Part shown: positions 44,523-53,820 of the stretch, piece after piece
Layout: each line of letters opens with the position of its first letter
How positions within the stretch are numbered: position 1 is the stretch's first letter
Origin: DASQZK01 sp963771005
GTDB lineage: Bacteria > Bacteroidota > Bacteroidia > Bacteroidales > GCA-2748055
DNA length: 64,000 nucleotides
Direction: 5' to 3'
Assembly (NCBI GenBank): GCA_963771005.1
Contig: CAVYRO010000002.1
Coordinates: forward strand, 1-64,000
Translations under genes and position numbers: made by a program
Notes under the pieces: model-generated
What the model was told of the DNA's origin: nothing
Databases searched by the model: none
What the model saw: the letters and a program-made list of their open reading frames with translations, nothing else

Positions 44523-45758
44523 TCAGTTATAAAGAAAATATTCGATCACTGCATTTCCAAGTTCAATGAATTCATCCCGGTTGTTCAGCCTGGGCCTGCC
44601 GTTTCTTTCGATGTAACCTTCGTCTCCTTTAGCCCTGAGGTACTGGTGTGCAGCAATGACACATGCTCCTTCGAAGCTGATTCGCTTCATTTCCTCATCG
44701 AGATCGATCCCGCCGCGGGTAGTGATCTTAAGGGGGATCATCTCGGGGGTGTTGTGCTCCGTTCCAAAGGTAATGACAAAATTGCGGTCGCTGAAAAAGG
44801 TGACAAATTCTTTCAGGTTGGTAAAATCGTTTCTGCCGGGAATAAGTTCCAGGGAATATATATTCTGCTCTGTGAGGTCATGGTAAAGATCTTCCATATC
44901 CTCCTCATATTCGGTATAGTTGCCGGATTTATCATCGAGGAGGACGGGGTAGGTCGGAATTCCCCCTGCATCAGTGATGATGCGGATCACCTCATCAATT
45001 TCCAGGAATGCTTTGGGATCTTCTTTGACAAATGCCACACCTCCCGATTTCAGCAGGTTGTTACGTATTTCCCCCTCAAGTGCTGCAGCATTGCTTATTT
45101 TAACGGATGACTCTTTCCCGTTATAAAGTTTTTTCAGAATGGCTTTTCTCTGCTCTTCCCCGTCGTATTTTTCGAATATTTTTATCCGTATCACCCTGGC
45201 GATGTGCCGCTCGCGGACCATTCCGCGGGTATAATGTTCGAGGATATCGTCATAATCCAGGGAAAGTCCGGGATCGGCCGCCTGAAGTTGCTTTGATGCC
45301 AGCTCAACCATTTTACGTGTCTGGTTAAGACTTTCCATCCTGACATTTTCCAGTTTCTTCAGGGAATTTCCCTCGAGATTAACGGGAAAATCGAGTCCTT
45401 TTCCGCTGAGATAAGTCCGGCCCGGATTGGTGGGATCATTGACCCTGATGCCGTTTTTCTGTTCATCCTTCAGTAATCCCATGAATTCGATGTTGAACAT
45501 CGGGAAAAGCTTATAATCCGCGGCAAGATCATGAAATTCCTCATAGCCTGCCATGGTATAAAAATCATTGATCCCGAGGATCCTGACCTGTTCTTCCTTA
45601 GCCATCTCAAAGACCTGCTTCATATCGCGGAAAGCACTGAAGGAGTAGGGGGTGTGAAAATGTCCGTTGACTTCGTGAACGATGTTGCTTCCGTTCTTGC
45701 CGTACCATTCGAGAATTTCTGATTTTCCCGGAAAATCTTTTAGTATGTTCCTGGCCAT
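44523..45758 (-). CDS. PHP-domain metal-dependent hydrolase-like protein
   Basis: A 411-residue protein. Motif I is VNGHFHTPYSFSAF, with the HxH metal ligands of the PHP superfamily. IRILGINDFYTM fits the second block, NIEFMG lies at the third, and FGTEHNTPEM (near residue 345) gives the later His pair. PHP members are phosphoesterases such as histidinol-phosphate phosphatase. The large insert (residues ~130-230) is specific to this subgroup and I do not know a characterised member. It sits directly between the aldo/keto reductase (13 bases) and the aldolase-SDR fusion. Confidence 0.75.
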   Translation of the reverse strand: MARNILKDFPGKSEILEWYGKNGSNIVHEVNGHFHTPYSFSAFRDMKQVFEMAKEEQVRILGINDFYTMAGYEEFHDLAADYKLFPMFNIEFMGLLKDEQKNGIRVNDPTNPGRTYLSGKGLDFPVNLEGNSLKKLENVRMESLNQTRKMVELASKQLQAADPGLSLDYDDILEHYTRGMVRERHIARVIRIKIFEKYDGEEQRKAILKKLYNGKESSVKISNAAALEGEIRNNLLKSGGVAFVKEDPKAFLEIDEVIRIITDAGGIPTYPVLLDDKSGNYTEYEEDMEDLYHDLTEQNIYSLELIPGRNDFTNLKEFVTFFSDRNFVITFGTEHNTPEMIPLKITTRGGIDLDEEMKRISFEGACVIAAHQYLRAKGDEGYIERNGRPRLNNRDEFIELGNAVIEYFLYN

Positions 45759-45771
45759 TTTTTATTCGATA

Positions 45772-46755
45772 CTATTTAGTTTGATTAAGTTTTGAATTGA
45801 TCTCTTCGGTTTCATCCCTGGAAAGGCTGATATTCATTGTCCCTGCATTATCTTCAACCTGCCGGGTATTACGGGCGCCTGCGAGGGCGCAGGTGATCCC
45901 TGGTTGTTCGAGTACCCAGCGTACAGCAAGCTGGGCAAGGGTGGCGCCTTTGGATTCGGCAAGAGGCTTGATATCGTCAAGGAAGGCATTGATCCTGGCG
46001 ATGTTCTCTTTTCTGAAATATACCGATTCCTCCCGGGTGTCTCCCTTGCTGAATTTATGATCCGGGGTAAATTTTCCGGTAAGCAGTCCCCGTTGCATGG
46101 GACTGTAGGCTAAGATCGATTTCCGGTTTTCGATGCAGAAAGGAACGAGTTTTTTCTCGATATCCCGGTTCACCATATTGTAAGGAACCTGGTCGGAACA
46201 GAGAGGTGCTGTTTTCATCGCCTCGTTCAGCAATCCTGCATCAAAATTACATACTCCGGCCGCCCTGATCTTTCCCTGTTCGAGAAGGCTGTTGATGGCT
46301 TCCATCGTCTCTTCCACAGGGGTCGTCCTGTCGGGCCAGTGGATCTGGTAAAGGTCGATGTAGTCTGTCTTCAGGCGGCGCAGGCTGTTTTCACATTCCC
46401 GGATGACCGATTCCTTCCCGGCATAGCGGTGGATATCGACCGTGTTTCCGTCCTCATCCTCCAGGGAGAAATAGTAACTTCCCTCTTTGGTATCCCAGCG
46501 GAGCCCGTATTTTGTAAGGATCTCCACCTTATCGCGCATCCCTTTGACCGCTTCTCCCACCAGCTCCTCGCTTTTCCCGAAACCATAGACCGGGGCGGTA
46601 TCGATGGTGGTGATCCCCAGGCTTACCGATCGTTTGATCGCTTCGAGTGCATCTTTTTTTGCCGCACCACCCCACATCGCACCCCCGATGGCCCAGGCTC
46701 CGAAGGCTATGGGAGTGATTTTTACATCCGTGTTCCCGAGTTGACGGTATTCCAT
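45772..46755 (-). CDS. Aldo/keto reductase
   Basis: A 327-residue protein starting MEYRQLGNTDVKITPIAFG, the usual start for this family (an upstream ATG at 46797 is possible, but that stretch is not family-like). The catalytic tetrad is visible: Asp in IDTAPVYGFGKSEE, Tyr in the same block, Lys in EILTKYGLR and His in LYQIHWPD. It reduces aldehydes or ketones of sugars with NADPH. It overlaps no gene but sits 13 bases from the PHP gene. Confidence 0.88.
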   Translation of the reverse strand: MEYRQLGNTDVKITPIAFGAWAIGGAMWGGAAKKDALEAIKRSVSLGITTIDTAPVYGFGKSEELVGEAVKGMRDKVEILTKYGLRWDTKEGSYYFSLEDEDGNTVDIHRYAGKESVIRECENSLRRLKTDYIDLYQIHWPDRTTPVEETMEAINSLLEQGKIRAAGVCNFDAGLLNEAMKTAPLCSDQVPYNMVNRDIEKKLVPFCIENRKSILAYSPMQRGLLTGKFTPDHKFSKGDTREESVYFRKENIARINAFLDDIKPLAESKGATLAQLAVRWVLEQPGITCALAGARNTRQVEDNAGTMNISLSRDETEEINSKLNQTK

Positions 46756-46804
46756 GATCTTATCTTTTGTTTTTTTTGTCAGATCTCCTTGATCCATGAT
46801 TTCT

Positions 46805-47455
46805 TCACCATTCAAGGCATTCATCCGGCGCCGAAGCCAGGTTCTCTACGATCCAGTCGGCTCCCTCCAGTTCACCGGCAGAAAAGCTGGTTGTAAGGGC
46901 CAGGCACCTGCATCTGGCTGCATTTGCCGCTTTCACGCCGCTGACCGCATCTTCGACGACAAGACAATCACGGGGGTCCACACCGAGTTTTTCAGCGGCT
47001 TTGAGATAGATTTCGGGATCGGGTTTCCGGTTCTCCACCTCCAGGCCGTTAATCAGGGCACCGAAGAGATTTTCATCCAGGCCCGTTTCCCGCAGGTTGA
47101 TTTTCAGCTTCACCTCGTCGGCACTGGTGGCGACGGCCATTTTCAGATCCTTTTGCCTGCAGCGGTCGATGAAGGTATGGACACCTTCGAGAGGCTGCAG
47201 CCTGCCCCTGGCGATCCGGCCATAGATCTCGTAAGCCCGTGCTTTGTCCTTTTCAACATCGAAAGGGATATTGTATTTTTCAGCGACGCCCCCCAGGAAC
47301 CTGTTCTCACCCATCCCGGTGAAAGGGGTGAAATCTTCGGGTTTCACCTCGTATCCCTTCTCCCGGAAAAGCTCGATACCGGCGCGTTTGATGAATTTTT
47401 CAGAGTCCACCAGTACGCCGTCCATATCAAACAGTACGGCCTTTATCATTTTCAT
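46805..47455 (-). CDS. HAD-superfamily sugar-phosphatase/beta-phosphoglucomutase-like
   Basis: A 216-residue protein starting MKMIKAVLFDMDGVLVDSE (ATG 47455; an upstream TTG is less likely). Motif I is DMDGVLVDSE, motif II is VATSA, motif III is ENRKPDPEIYLKAAEKLG, and motif IV is CLVVEDAVSGVKAA. This layout fits the beta-phosphoglucomutase-like subfamily, which includes phosphatases for sugar phosphates. It overlaps the HAD-IIA gene by 29 bases. Confidence 0.85.
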   Translation of the reverse strand: MKMIKAVLFDMDGVLVDSEKFIKRAGIELFREKGYEVKPEDFTPFTGMGENRFLGGVAEKYNIPFDVEKDKARAYEIYGRIARGRLQPLEGVHTFIDRCRQKDLKMAVATSADEVKLKINLRETGLDENLFGALINGLEVENRKPDPEIYLKAAEKLGVDPRDCLVVEDAVSGVKAANAARCRCLALTTSFSAGELEGADWIVENLASAPDECLEW

Positions 47456-48251
47456 CTTGTAATTTAACCAGGTCCACAACCCCGCTCAGAACATAATGGG
47501 GCTGATATGCAAAAGTCTCGATCATTTCAAGTGTAGTTATGCCGCTCAGCACGAGGCAGGTATCAATTTCGGATTCAATGCCTGCAATGATGTCGGTATC
47601 CATTCTGTCGCCGATAATAATAGTCTCTTCCCGGGTCAGCCCCAGTTTTTTAAGAGCGATGCGCATCATCAGCGGATTTGGTTTTCCTACGAAATAGGCG
47701 CTCCTGCCGGTTGCCAGTTCGATGGGAGCGATAAGGGCCTTTGTTGCCGGTGCGATGCCGTCTTCAACCGGTCCCGTGGTATCGGGATTGGTGCCGACCA
47801 GCTTCGCTCCCCTTATCACCAGGTTCACGGCGTGTTCTATGCGTTCATAACTGTAGGAACGGGATTCCCCCATTACAACATAGTCCGGATCGACATTGTT
47901 CATCGTGTATCCCACGTTATACAGGGCATTGATCAGGCCTGCCTCACCGATGATATAGGCGCTGCCTTTCGGTACCTGGCTTGCCAGGAAAGCTGCAGTA
48001 GCCAGGGCGCTGGTGTAAAAATGGCTCCGGTCAACTTCGATACCAAGGCGGGCCAGCTTCTCCTGCAGTTCCTTCGGAGTGCGTTCACTTGAATTCGTAA
48101 GAAAGATGAAATTCTTATTTTCATCCTTCAGCCACTGCACGAATTCCTTTACGCCGGGAAGAAGCCTGTTCCCATGATAGATCACACCGTCCATGTCACA
48201 AATGAAACCATTCTTTGTTTTGATCTTTTCGATGTCGGTTTTTTGTATCAT
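47427..48251 (-). CDS. HAD-IIA-family phosphatase (NagD/AraL-like)
   Basis: A 274-residue protein. Motif I is CDMDGVIYHGNRLLPGV, the class IIA cap follows (FLTNSSERTPKELQEKL), and the C-terminal motif is GKPNPLMMRIALKKLG with IIIGDRMDTDIIAGIESEIDTCLVLSGI. NagD/AraL-type members dephosphorylate sugar phosphates. The ATG at 48251 is the only suitable start. It begins 6 bases after the MtlD-like gene and overlaps the next HAD gene. Confidence 0.85.
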   Translation of the reverse strand: MIQKTDIEKIKTKNGFICDMDGVIYHGNRLLPGVKEFVQWLKDENKNFIFLTNSSERTPKELQEKLARLGIEVDRSHFYTSALATAAFLASQVPKGSAYIIGEAGLINALYNVGYTMNNVDPDYVVMGESRSYSYERIEHAVNLVIRGAKLVGTNPDTTGPVEDGIAPATKALIAPIELATGRSAYFVGKPNPLMMRIALKKLGLTREETIIIGDRMDTDIIAGIESEIDTCLVLSGITTLEMIETFAYQPHYVLSGVVDLVKLQDENDKGRTV

Positions 48252-48257
48252 CAGGTA

Positions 48258-49472
48258 TTATTTTTGATTCGTCCTTATCTGTCTTTCGATCCGTGAAGCG
48301 GCTTCAAAGACAGCCGGGTATTCTGAAGGGTCAAAATTACAATGAATCCGCAGGACCTCTGTTACTTTGCGGTTAAATTTGTGTAAAAAGGAAGTATCTG
48401 AAGGCAGCCGGTTGCCATTTTCATCCCGGGCATCGAAAAATATACCCGAAACCAGGGCCTCAAGTATTTTTTCATAGGAAAGGCCATGCTCTATGGCCAG
48501 CCTGATGACTGGTGCAAGCCGGTCTTCGGGACCGAGTTTCCGCTCCAGGTCGCAACCTACCCTGAAAATGGTATCACCCAGGCTCCGGTTGGCAAATCGA
48601 AGAAGGAGATCGGCGATGTGATCTTCCAGGTCCTTTTCAGAAAATTCCCGCGGGTAAAGATGCCGGAGCACCCTCGCTGATTCCCGCATCGCCTCCAAAA
48701 CATTATTCCGGATCTCTTCATCTTCCAGTGCTTCCCATGTGAAGATAAGGGAAGGATCTTTCCGGTAACTGAAGTAGGCAAGTGCGGCATGCCCGAGGTT
48801 ATGGATGAAAAGTTTCCGGTCTACCCAGGCTCTCATCTCATCCTTCGGCGCCAGTCCGGGAATGGCAGGAACGGGATTTTTAAACGCCTTATTATCAAGG
48901 ATCAGCGTATTGTAAGCCTCGGCAAAAACATCAAGTGGATTTTCGGGACGGCCGGAATCGGTCATCAGGGGTACCATTTTTCCGATGCTGGTTTCGATAA
49001 ACCCTGCATAGTCATCCAGAGGAAAACCCGGGGGGAGCATTTCTTTGATACGGTGTGACATCCATCCGGAAGCATCCCGCATGTTCTCTGCCAGGATAAT
49101 ATCGAGCGGAAAATGGGGAAAGCGTTCATGCCGTGCCATGAGAGCAGAGGCTATGACAGGGATGGCAGCCGACAAACCTTTTTGACCGACCGATACGGCC
49201 ATAATGCCGGCCGTGACGATCTCTTCTTTGATTTTAAGGGTCTCGCTGAAATGCAGCGCCCGGATTTTTGTTACCGTGAGCTGTTTTTTCTCCCTGTCCC
49301 GGATGATCACCCGGTACTGTCCGCGCTTGTTGATCTCTTCGACAACCCGTGGGTCAATGTCGATAAATACGGTCTCATAGCCGCCGGAAGAAAAGAGCTG
49401 GGCAATGAAGGACCGGCCGATTTTCCCGGCGCCGAAGAGCAAAAGCTTCCGGGGTTCAGGGGTAGAGGTCAT
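48258..49472 (-). CDS. mtlD: Mannitol-1-phosphate 5-dehydrogenase family protein
   Basis: A 404-residue protein starting at ATG 49472 (MTSTPEPRKLLLFGAG); the longer GTG frame is unlikely. The MtlD signature is present: LLLFGAGKIGRSFIAQLF, then TVFIDIDPRVVEEIN, FPLDIILAENMRDAS, ETSIGKMVP, and the catalytic block DRKLFIHNLGHAALAY (Lys, Asn and His). Family members interconvert fructose-6-phosphate and mannitol-1-phosphate, or related pairs. It is the first gene of the cluster. A minus-strand TATTTTTG box at 49490-49497 may be its promoter, giving a very short leader. Confidence 0.75.
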   Translation of the reverse strand: MTSTPEPRKLLLFGAGKIGRSFIAQLFSSGGYETVFIDIDPRVVEEINKRGQYRVIIRDREKKQLTVTKIRALHFSETLKIKEEIVTAGIMAVSVGQKGLSAAIPVIASALMARHERFPHFPLDIILAENMRDASGWMSHRIKEMLPPGFPLDDYAGFIETSIGKMVPLMTDSGRPENPLDVFAEAYNTLILDNKAFKNPVPAIPGLAPKDEMRAWVDRKLFIHNLGHAALAYFSYRKDPSLIFTWEALEDEEIRNNVLEAMRESARVLRHLYPREFSEKDLEDHIADLLLRFANRSLGDTIFRVGCDLERKLGPEDRLAPVIRLAIEHGLSYEKILEALVSGIFFDARDENGNRLPSDTSFLHKFNRKVTEVLRIHCNFDPSEYPAVFEAASRIERQIRTNQK

Positions 49473-49569
49473 TTTTCGTGAATGATTCACAAAAATAGAA
49501 AAACATGCGGATAGTTACGTAAAATCCGCACAATTCTTCACCTCAAGCCTGCACACTGTTGTTTTTTCT

Positions 49570-49956
49570 TCAGAGGGCTTCAATTACCTTCGCCAGTTTT
49601 TCTCTGACCTCGGCGGCCAACCCGGCGAGGGCTTCATTCTCCACGGACATCATCGAAGCCATTGGATCGATGGCTGAAACTTCCGTTTTCCCGTTGCCTG
49701 TTTCCTGCACGATCACATTGCACGGAAGCATAGTCCCGATCTTGTTCTCATTTTGCAGGGCCCGGTAGGCCAGAGGTGGATTGCAGGCTCCCAGGATGGT
49801 GTATTTATGGAAGTCCACTCCTAGTTTTTCCTTCAGTTTCTCATGGATGGGGATGGAACACAGAACTCCGAAACCTTCGGTTTTGAGTATGTCCGTGGTG
49901 CGCTCAATGGCCGCGTCGAACGCAAGATCAAGGGTTTTTTCGATGTAGTATTTCAT
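49570..49956 (-). CDS. DUF302 domain protein
   Basis: A 128-residue protein from ATG 49956 (MKYYIEKTLDLAFDAAIERTTDIL). The DUF302 pattern is clear: EGFGVLCSIPIHEKLKEKLGV, YTILGACNPPLAYRAL, MLPCNVIVQET and a helical end. DUF302 proteins are small ones linked in other bacteria to sulfur, heavy-metal or redox roles; the job is not known. It is divergent from the hydrogenase-related operon, about 280 bases away. Confidence 0.85.
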   Translation of the reverse strand: MKYYIEKTLDLAFDAAIERTTDILKTEGFGVLCSIPIHEKLKEKLGVDFHKYTILGACNPPLAYRALQNENKIGTMLPCNVIVQETGNGKTEVSAIDPMASMMSVENEALAGLAAEVREKLAKVIEAL

Positions 49957-50083
49957 GTTTATGGGGATTTTGAGATGGAATAACAGCATTGCAGCCGGCA
50001 GGGTTTGATTTTTTTCCGATTAAGGTATGCTAGAACTGACCGTGAAAGATTTATTCCGGGCCGGCAATAATTTTAAATATCCT

Positions 50084-50118
50084 TTTCGTACCTGCAAATC
50101 ATAAAATATTTAATTTTG
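50084..50118 (+). promoter_or_regulatory. Promoter-like boxes before hydrogenase-related operon
   Basis: TAATTTTG at 50111-50118 is an exact TAnnTTTG -7 match. The TTTC at 50085-50088 is a one-mismatch -33 box 22 bases upstream. The leader to the ATG at 50238 would be about 115 bases. Confidence 0.35.
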
Positions 50119-50237
50119 CCACCTGAAAAACATCTTCCGGCCCGTAAATACCTGAATTTTTCCTACCTTAATATGTCTTTGGCTGACAGGCTAAAATCCG
50201 GCTCCGGCATCTGTTTCCACAATGATAGATATTTGCG

Positions 50238-52268
50238 ATGGAAAAGTATTTGTTAGAGGTTTTTAACCTGCTTGCCGTATCTTCCCTGGCACTCTTTCCC
50301 TTCCTGAGGCCTAAACAACTGGCTCGTTGGGCGGTTACCATCATTATCCTGCAAGCATTCTGCATCATTCCTGTGATATCCCAGGTATTTATGCACGGCA
50401 CCAGCGAATACTTCATTCCGGGGATTCATTTCATCGGGGAGGTCTCCGTACGTATCGACTTTCTGTCTGCATGGTTTATGATCATCATAGCTTTTACCTT
50501 TGTAACCGGTAGTTTTTACAGTGTGCATTATCTCAAGGATTACAAGGATCAGGGGAGTAACCTGGTGATGCATGCCATTGCGTTCATCCTTGCCTTTACC
50601 TCGCTGGTTGACCTGTCCATTCTACAAAATGCCTTTATTTTCCTGGTTTTCTGGGAGATCATGGCGCTCAGTTCCTTTGTGCTGATTATTTTCGAACATT
50701 ATAAAAGAGAGACACTTAAAGCCGGAATTAACTTCCTGGTCCAGTCACATATTTCCATACTTTTCCTTACCATAGCGTTCATCTGGACAAGGGTCAAGAC
50801 CGGGACGTTTGATTTTGCGGCAATACCCTCCTATACATTGACACATCCGGCAATGGGACTAGGTTTATTCTGTTTCCTGTTCATCGGATTTGCCATCAAG
50901 GCCGGTTTCGTCCCCTTTCATACCTGGCTTCCGGTGGCTCATCCGGCGGCGCCCGCTCATATTTCCGGGATCATGTCAGGTGTAATCATTAAGATCGGCA
51001 TCTTCGGTATATTGAGGATGATCACGCTCATCAGGGCGGATTACACGACCATCGGGTATTTCGTTCTCACCATCTCCCTGATCACAGGAGTATATGGCGT
51101 GATGCTGGCAATCATACAGCATAACCTGAAGAGACTGCTGGCTTATCACAGCATCGAAAATATCGGGATCATCGGCATTGGCACGGGCCTTGGCTGCCTG
51201 GGCATCGGAACGTCAAATCAGTGGCTGATCATGACAGGTTTTGGCGGGGCGCTCCTTCATACCCTGAACCATTCGTTGTTCAAAACGCTGCTGTTTTACA
51301 GCGCAGGAAATGTATATAAGGCCACACATACCATGAATATTGAAGCGCTCGGCGGCCTGTTGCGCAGAATACCCCATTCATCGTGGTTATTTCTTCTCGG
51401 ATCACTGGCGATATGCGGCCTGCCACCTTTTAACGGATTCGTATCCGAATTTTTCATTTATAATGGTCTGTTTAAAGGGCTAAGCTCGGAACATTTCATC
51501 TTCACGCTCGTGATGCTGTTCTCCATACTTGCGCTGGCGCTCATCGGGGGACTGGCGATGATCTGCTTTACGAAAGCCTTCGGAGTGGTCTTTCTGGGAA
51601 GGCCTCGCACTAAGCTTCTTCATCATGTGACTGGAGAGAGTGCAATGGGTATCGTTCCTCTCTATATTATATCAGCAGCGATAATATTCATCGGGATCTT
51701 TCCATTCGTATTTAACGGTATGCTATTAAAGGTGACAGGGCTTTTCGCCGCGGAAAGCGGAACATCTGCAGTTTTACTTCCCGGCAACGGAGCAGGGGTT
51801 CTGACAGGAATCGGGCTCTATTCTGCCGGATTTATTGTGCTCACGGCAGCTCTGTTTTTGGTCAGGAGACTGGTCACCTCCCGTGTGAGGGTTCGTACAG
51901 GAGAAACCTGGAGTTGCGGTTATACCGGTGTGGCTGAAAAAGCACAGTACACCGCTTCATCTTTTGTAAGAAGTTACAGGAAACTATTTGAACCCGCCTT
52001 TCTCATAAAGAAAGAAAAGAAAACGGCAACGGGAATGTATCCCGGGCCGGTGGAACAACGCACTCATCCGCTCGATAAAATGGAACAGGTTTTTATCGAC
52101 CGGCCGGTTTACTGGTTCAAGTGGATATTGAACCGTTTTGTTTTCCTGCAGAACGGGAATATCCAGGCGTATATTTTTTACGGATTTATATTCATCATTG
52201 CCTCCATGATACTTCCGGTGCTCATCTCAAAAATTCTCGTTTTTTTCGGCTTTCTAAACCAGTTATAG
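50238..52268 (+). CDS. hyfB: Hydrogenase-4 component B / NuoL-like antiporter subunit
   Basis: A 676-residue membrane protein with about 16 hydrophobic segments. It has the proton-translocation core of Mrp/NuoL/HyfB proteins: glutamate in LVFWEIMALSSFVLIIFEH, lysine in AIKAGFVPFHTWLPVAHPAAPAHISGIMSGVIIKIG, and HNLKRLLAYHSIENIGIIGIG. The C-terminal part (residues ~570-676) includes TGETWSCGYTG, as in HyfB. It is the first gene of the six-gene operon 50238-57659, 1 base before the HyfC-like gene. These residues look intact, so ion movement is plausible although the redox end is degenerate. Confidence 0.9.
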   Translation: MEKYLLEVFNLLAVSSLALFPFLRPKQLARWAVTIIILQAFCIIPVISQVFMHGTSEYFIPGIHFIGEVSVRIDFLSAWFMIIIAFTFVTGSFYSVHYLKDYKDQGSNLVMHAIAFILAFTSLVDLSILQNAFIFLVFWEIMALSSFVLIIFEHYKRETLKAGINFLVQSHISILFLTIAFIWTRVKTGTFDFAAIPSYTLTHPAMGLGLFCFLFIGFAIKAGFVPFHTWLPVAHPAAPAHISGIMSGVIIKIGIFGILRMITLIRADYTTIGYFVLTISLITGVYGVMLAIIQHNLKRLLAYHSIENIGIIGIGTGLGCLGIGTSNQWLIMTGFGGALLHTLNHSLFKTLLFYSAGNVYKATHTMNIEALGGLLRRIPHSSWLFLLGSLAICGLPPFNGFVSEFFIYNGLFKGLSSEHFIFTLVMLFSILALALIGGLAMICFTKAFGVVFLGRPRTKLLHHVTGESAMGIVPLYIISAAIIFIGIFPFVFNGMLLKVTGLFAAESGTSAVLLPGNGAGVLTGIGLYSAGFIVLTAALFLVRRLVTSRVRVRTGETWSCGYTGVAEKAQYTASSFVRSYRKLFEPAFLIKKEKKTATGMYPGPVEQRTHPLDKMEQVFIDRPVYWFKWILNRFVFLQNGNIQAYIFYGFIFIIASMILPVLISKILVFFGFLNQL

Positions 52269-52269
52269 T

Positions 52270-53175
52270 ATGATCAGCTTTACACTCATATTGCTGTCAG
52301 GTTTTGTTTTTATGGGAGTGGTTATCAGAACAAAGAGCCTGCTTTCAGGAAGGAAAGGCCCTGGAATGCTTCAACCAATGAGGGATATAATAAGGCTGTG
52401 GAAGAAGGGGGCAGTCTACAGTACGGCCACAAGCGCTGTTTTCAGGATCGCCCCCGTGGTGTATTTTGCCTCGGTGCTCATGGCTATGCTGATGGTTCCG
52501 CATGGCAACCGGCCGGGAATTATCTCTTTCAATGGTGATTTTGTGATGTTCGCCTACATCCTTGCCCTGGGAAAATTCATGATGATCATCGCCGCACTGG
52601 ATACCGGCAGCAGTTTCGAAGGGATGGGAGCAAGCCGTGAATCCCTTTTCTCCATGCTTGCTGAACCGGCATTCTTCATCCTGATGGGCTCTGTGGCACT
52701 TTTTACGGGACACAATTCATTTTATGAGATATTCTCTTCAATGAACTATGGTTCCTATATTTCATACCTGATTGGCATCCTTGCAGCTTTCGTGCTCGTG
52801 CTTACCGCGATGATAGAGAACAGCCGGATGCCTGTGGATGATCCTAAAACCCACCTGGAGCTGACCATGATCCATGAGGTCATGATCCTGGATAATAGCG
52901 GGTTCGATCTCGGGATGATCATGTATGCCACGCTCCTGAAGTTTGCCATGTACGGAGCCATCATATCAGATTTCTTTACAGGTTCACTGCCGCTGCAACT
53001 CTCCATACCGGTATTCTTCGGGATACAGTTCCTGTTTGCCATTACCGTGGGGGTCCTCGAATCTTTCACCGCCAGGTTCAGGATGAGTCATAACCCGCAG
53101 TTCATCTTCTTATTGACTTCAGTATCCCTTCTTATATTTTTCGGGGTTTTGCTGGTTCTGGGTAAATTCTTTTAA
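52270..53175 (+). CDS. hyfC: Hydrogenase-4 component C / NuoH-like subunit
   Basis: A 301-residue membrane protein with about eight helices. The HyfC/NuoH-like pattern includes GRKGPGMLQPMRDIIRLWKKG near the N-terminus and NSRMPVDDPKTHLELTMIHEVMILDNSGFD in the middle, the conserved loop that contacts the hydrophilic arm. In related complexes this subunit couples electron transfer to ion movement. It is 1 base after HyfB and 11 bases before the HyfE-like gene. Confidence 0.9.
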   Translation: MISFTLILLSGFVFMGVVIRTKSLLSGRKGPGMLQPMRDIIRLWKKGAVYSTATSAVFRIAPVVYFASVLMAMLMVPHGNRPGIISFNGDFVMFAYILALGKFMMIIAALDTGSSFEGMGASRESLFSMLAEPAFFILMGSVALFTGHNSFYEIFSSMNYGSYISYLIGILAAFVLVLTAMIENSRMPVDDPKTHLELTMIHEVMILDNSGFDLGMIMYATLLKFAMYGAIISDFFTGSLPLQLSIPVFFGIQFLFAITVGVLESFTARFRMSHNPQFIFLLTSVSLLIFFGVLLVLGKFF

Positions 53176-53186
53176 TAATGAATTAA

Positions 53187-53816
53187 ATGACGGATATCCT
53201 GCTGATCACATTCGCCATCACGCTGCTGTTTATGAGCATTGCGAACAGAATTTTCAGTTACCTGAACATCCTGGTATTCCAGGGATTCCTGCTGTTCGGA
53301 ATCACTTACCTTACGCTGACCGAGATCAATACCCTAAACCTTGTGCTGATCCTCCTGGAAACCATCATCTTCAAGGCCATTGCCGTTCCGGCCTTCCTGA
53401 AATATGTCATCAGGAGGAACAACATTACGAGGGAAGCCGAGCCTTACCTGCCAAATTTTATATCCCTGATCATAGTCACCCTCATCATCGTGATCACTAT
53501 TGTTCTCGCAGGGTCCATCACAGATGAGAATCTTGATAAGACTTTTTTCGTGGTTGCACTGTCCAACCTTTTCACCGGGTTATACCTCATCGTTTCCAGA
53601 AAGAAGATCATCACACATGTTGTCGGGTACCTGGTCATTGAAAACGGAGTCTTCATCCTTTCTCTGGCGGCAGGTAACGAGGTGCCTATGCTCGTCAACC
53701 TCGGGATCATGCTCGATATCTTTGCCAGTGTTCTGATCCTTGGCATATTTTTCAATAAGATCGGGGATTATCTGAAGGACCCCGATGTGAATCTTCTACG
53801 AAATCTTAAAGACTGA
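53187..53816 (+). CDS. hyfE: Hydrogenase-4 component E-like subunit
   Basis: A 209-residue membrane protein with about six helices, beginning TDILLITFAITLLFMSIANRIF. It resembles HyfE, with an N-terminal half like NuoK. LVIENGVFILSLAAG is the conserved NuoK-like block. It is expected to sit next to HyfB and HyfF in the membrane arm. It lies 4 bases before the HyfF-like gene. Confidence 0.85.
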   Translation: MTDILLITFAITLLFMSIANRIFSYLNILVFQGFLLFGITYLTLTEINTLNLVLILLETIIFKAIAVPAFLKYVIRRNNITREAEPYLPNFISLIIVTLIIVITIVLAGSITDENLDKTFFVVALSNLFTGLYLIVSRKKIITHVVGYLVIENGVFILSLAAGNEVPMLVNLGIMLDIFASVLILGIFFNKIGDYLKDPDVNLLRNLKD

Positions 53817-53820
53817 CAGT

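Noticed and set aside
44451..45110. 219-residue plus-strand frame
   Set aside because: Antisense to the PHP-domain gene, which has good metal-ligand motifs.
46796..47467. 223-residue plus-strand frame
   Set aside because: Antisense to the HAD gene with the DMDGVLVDSE motif.
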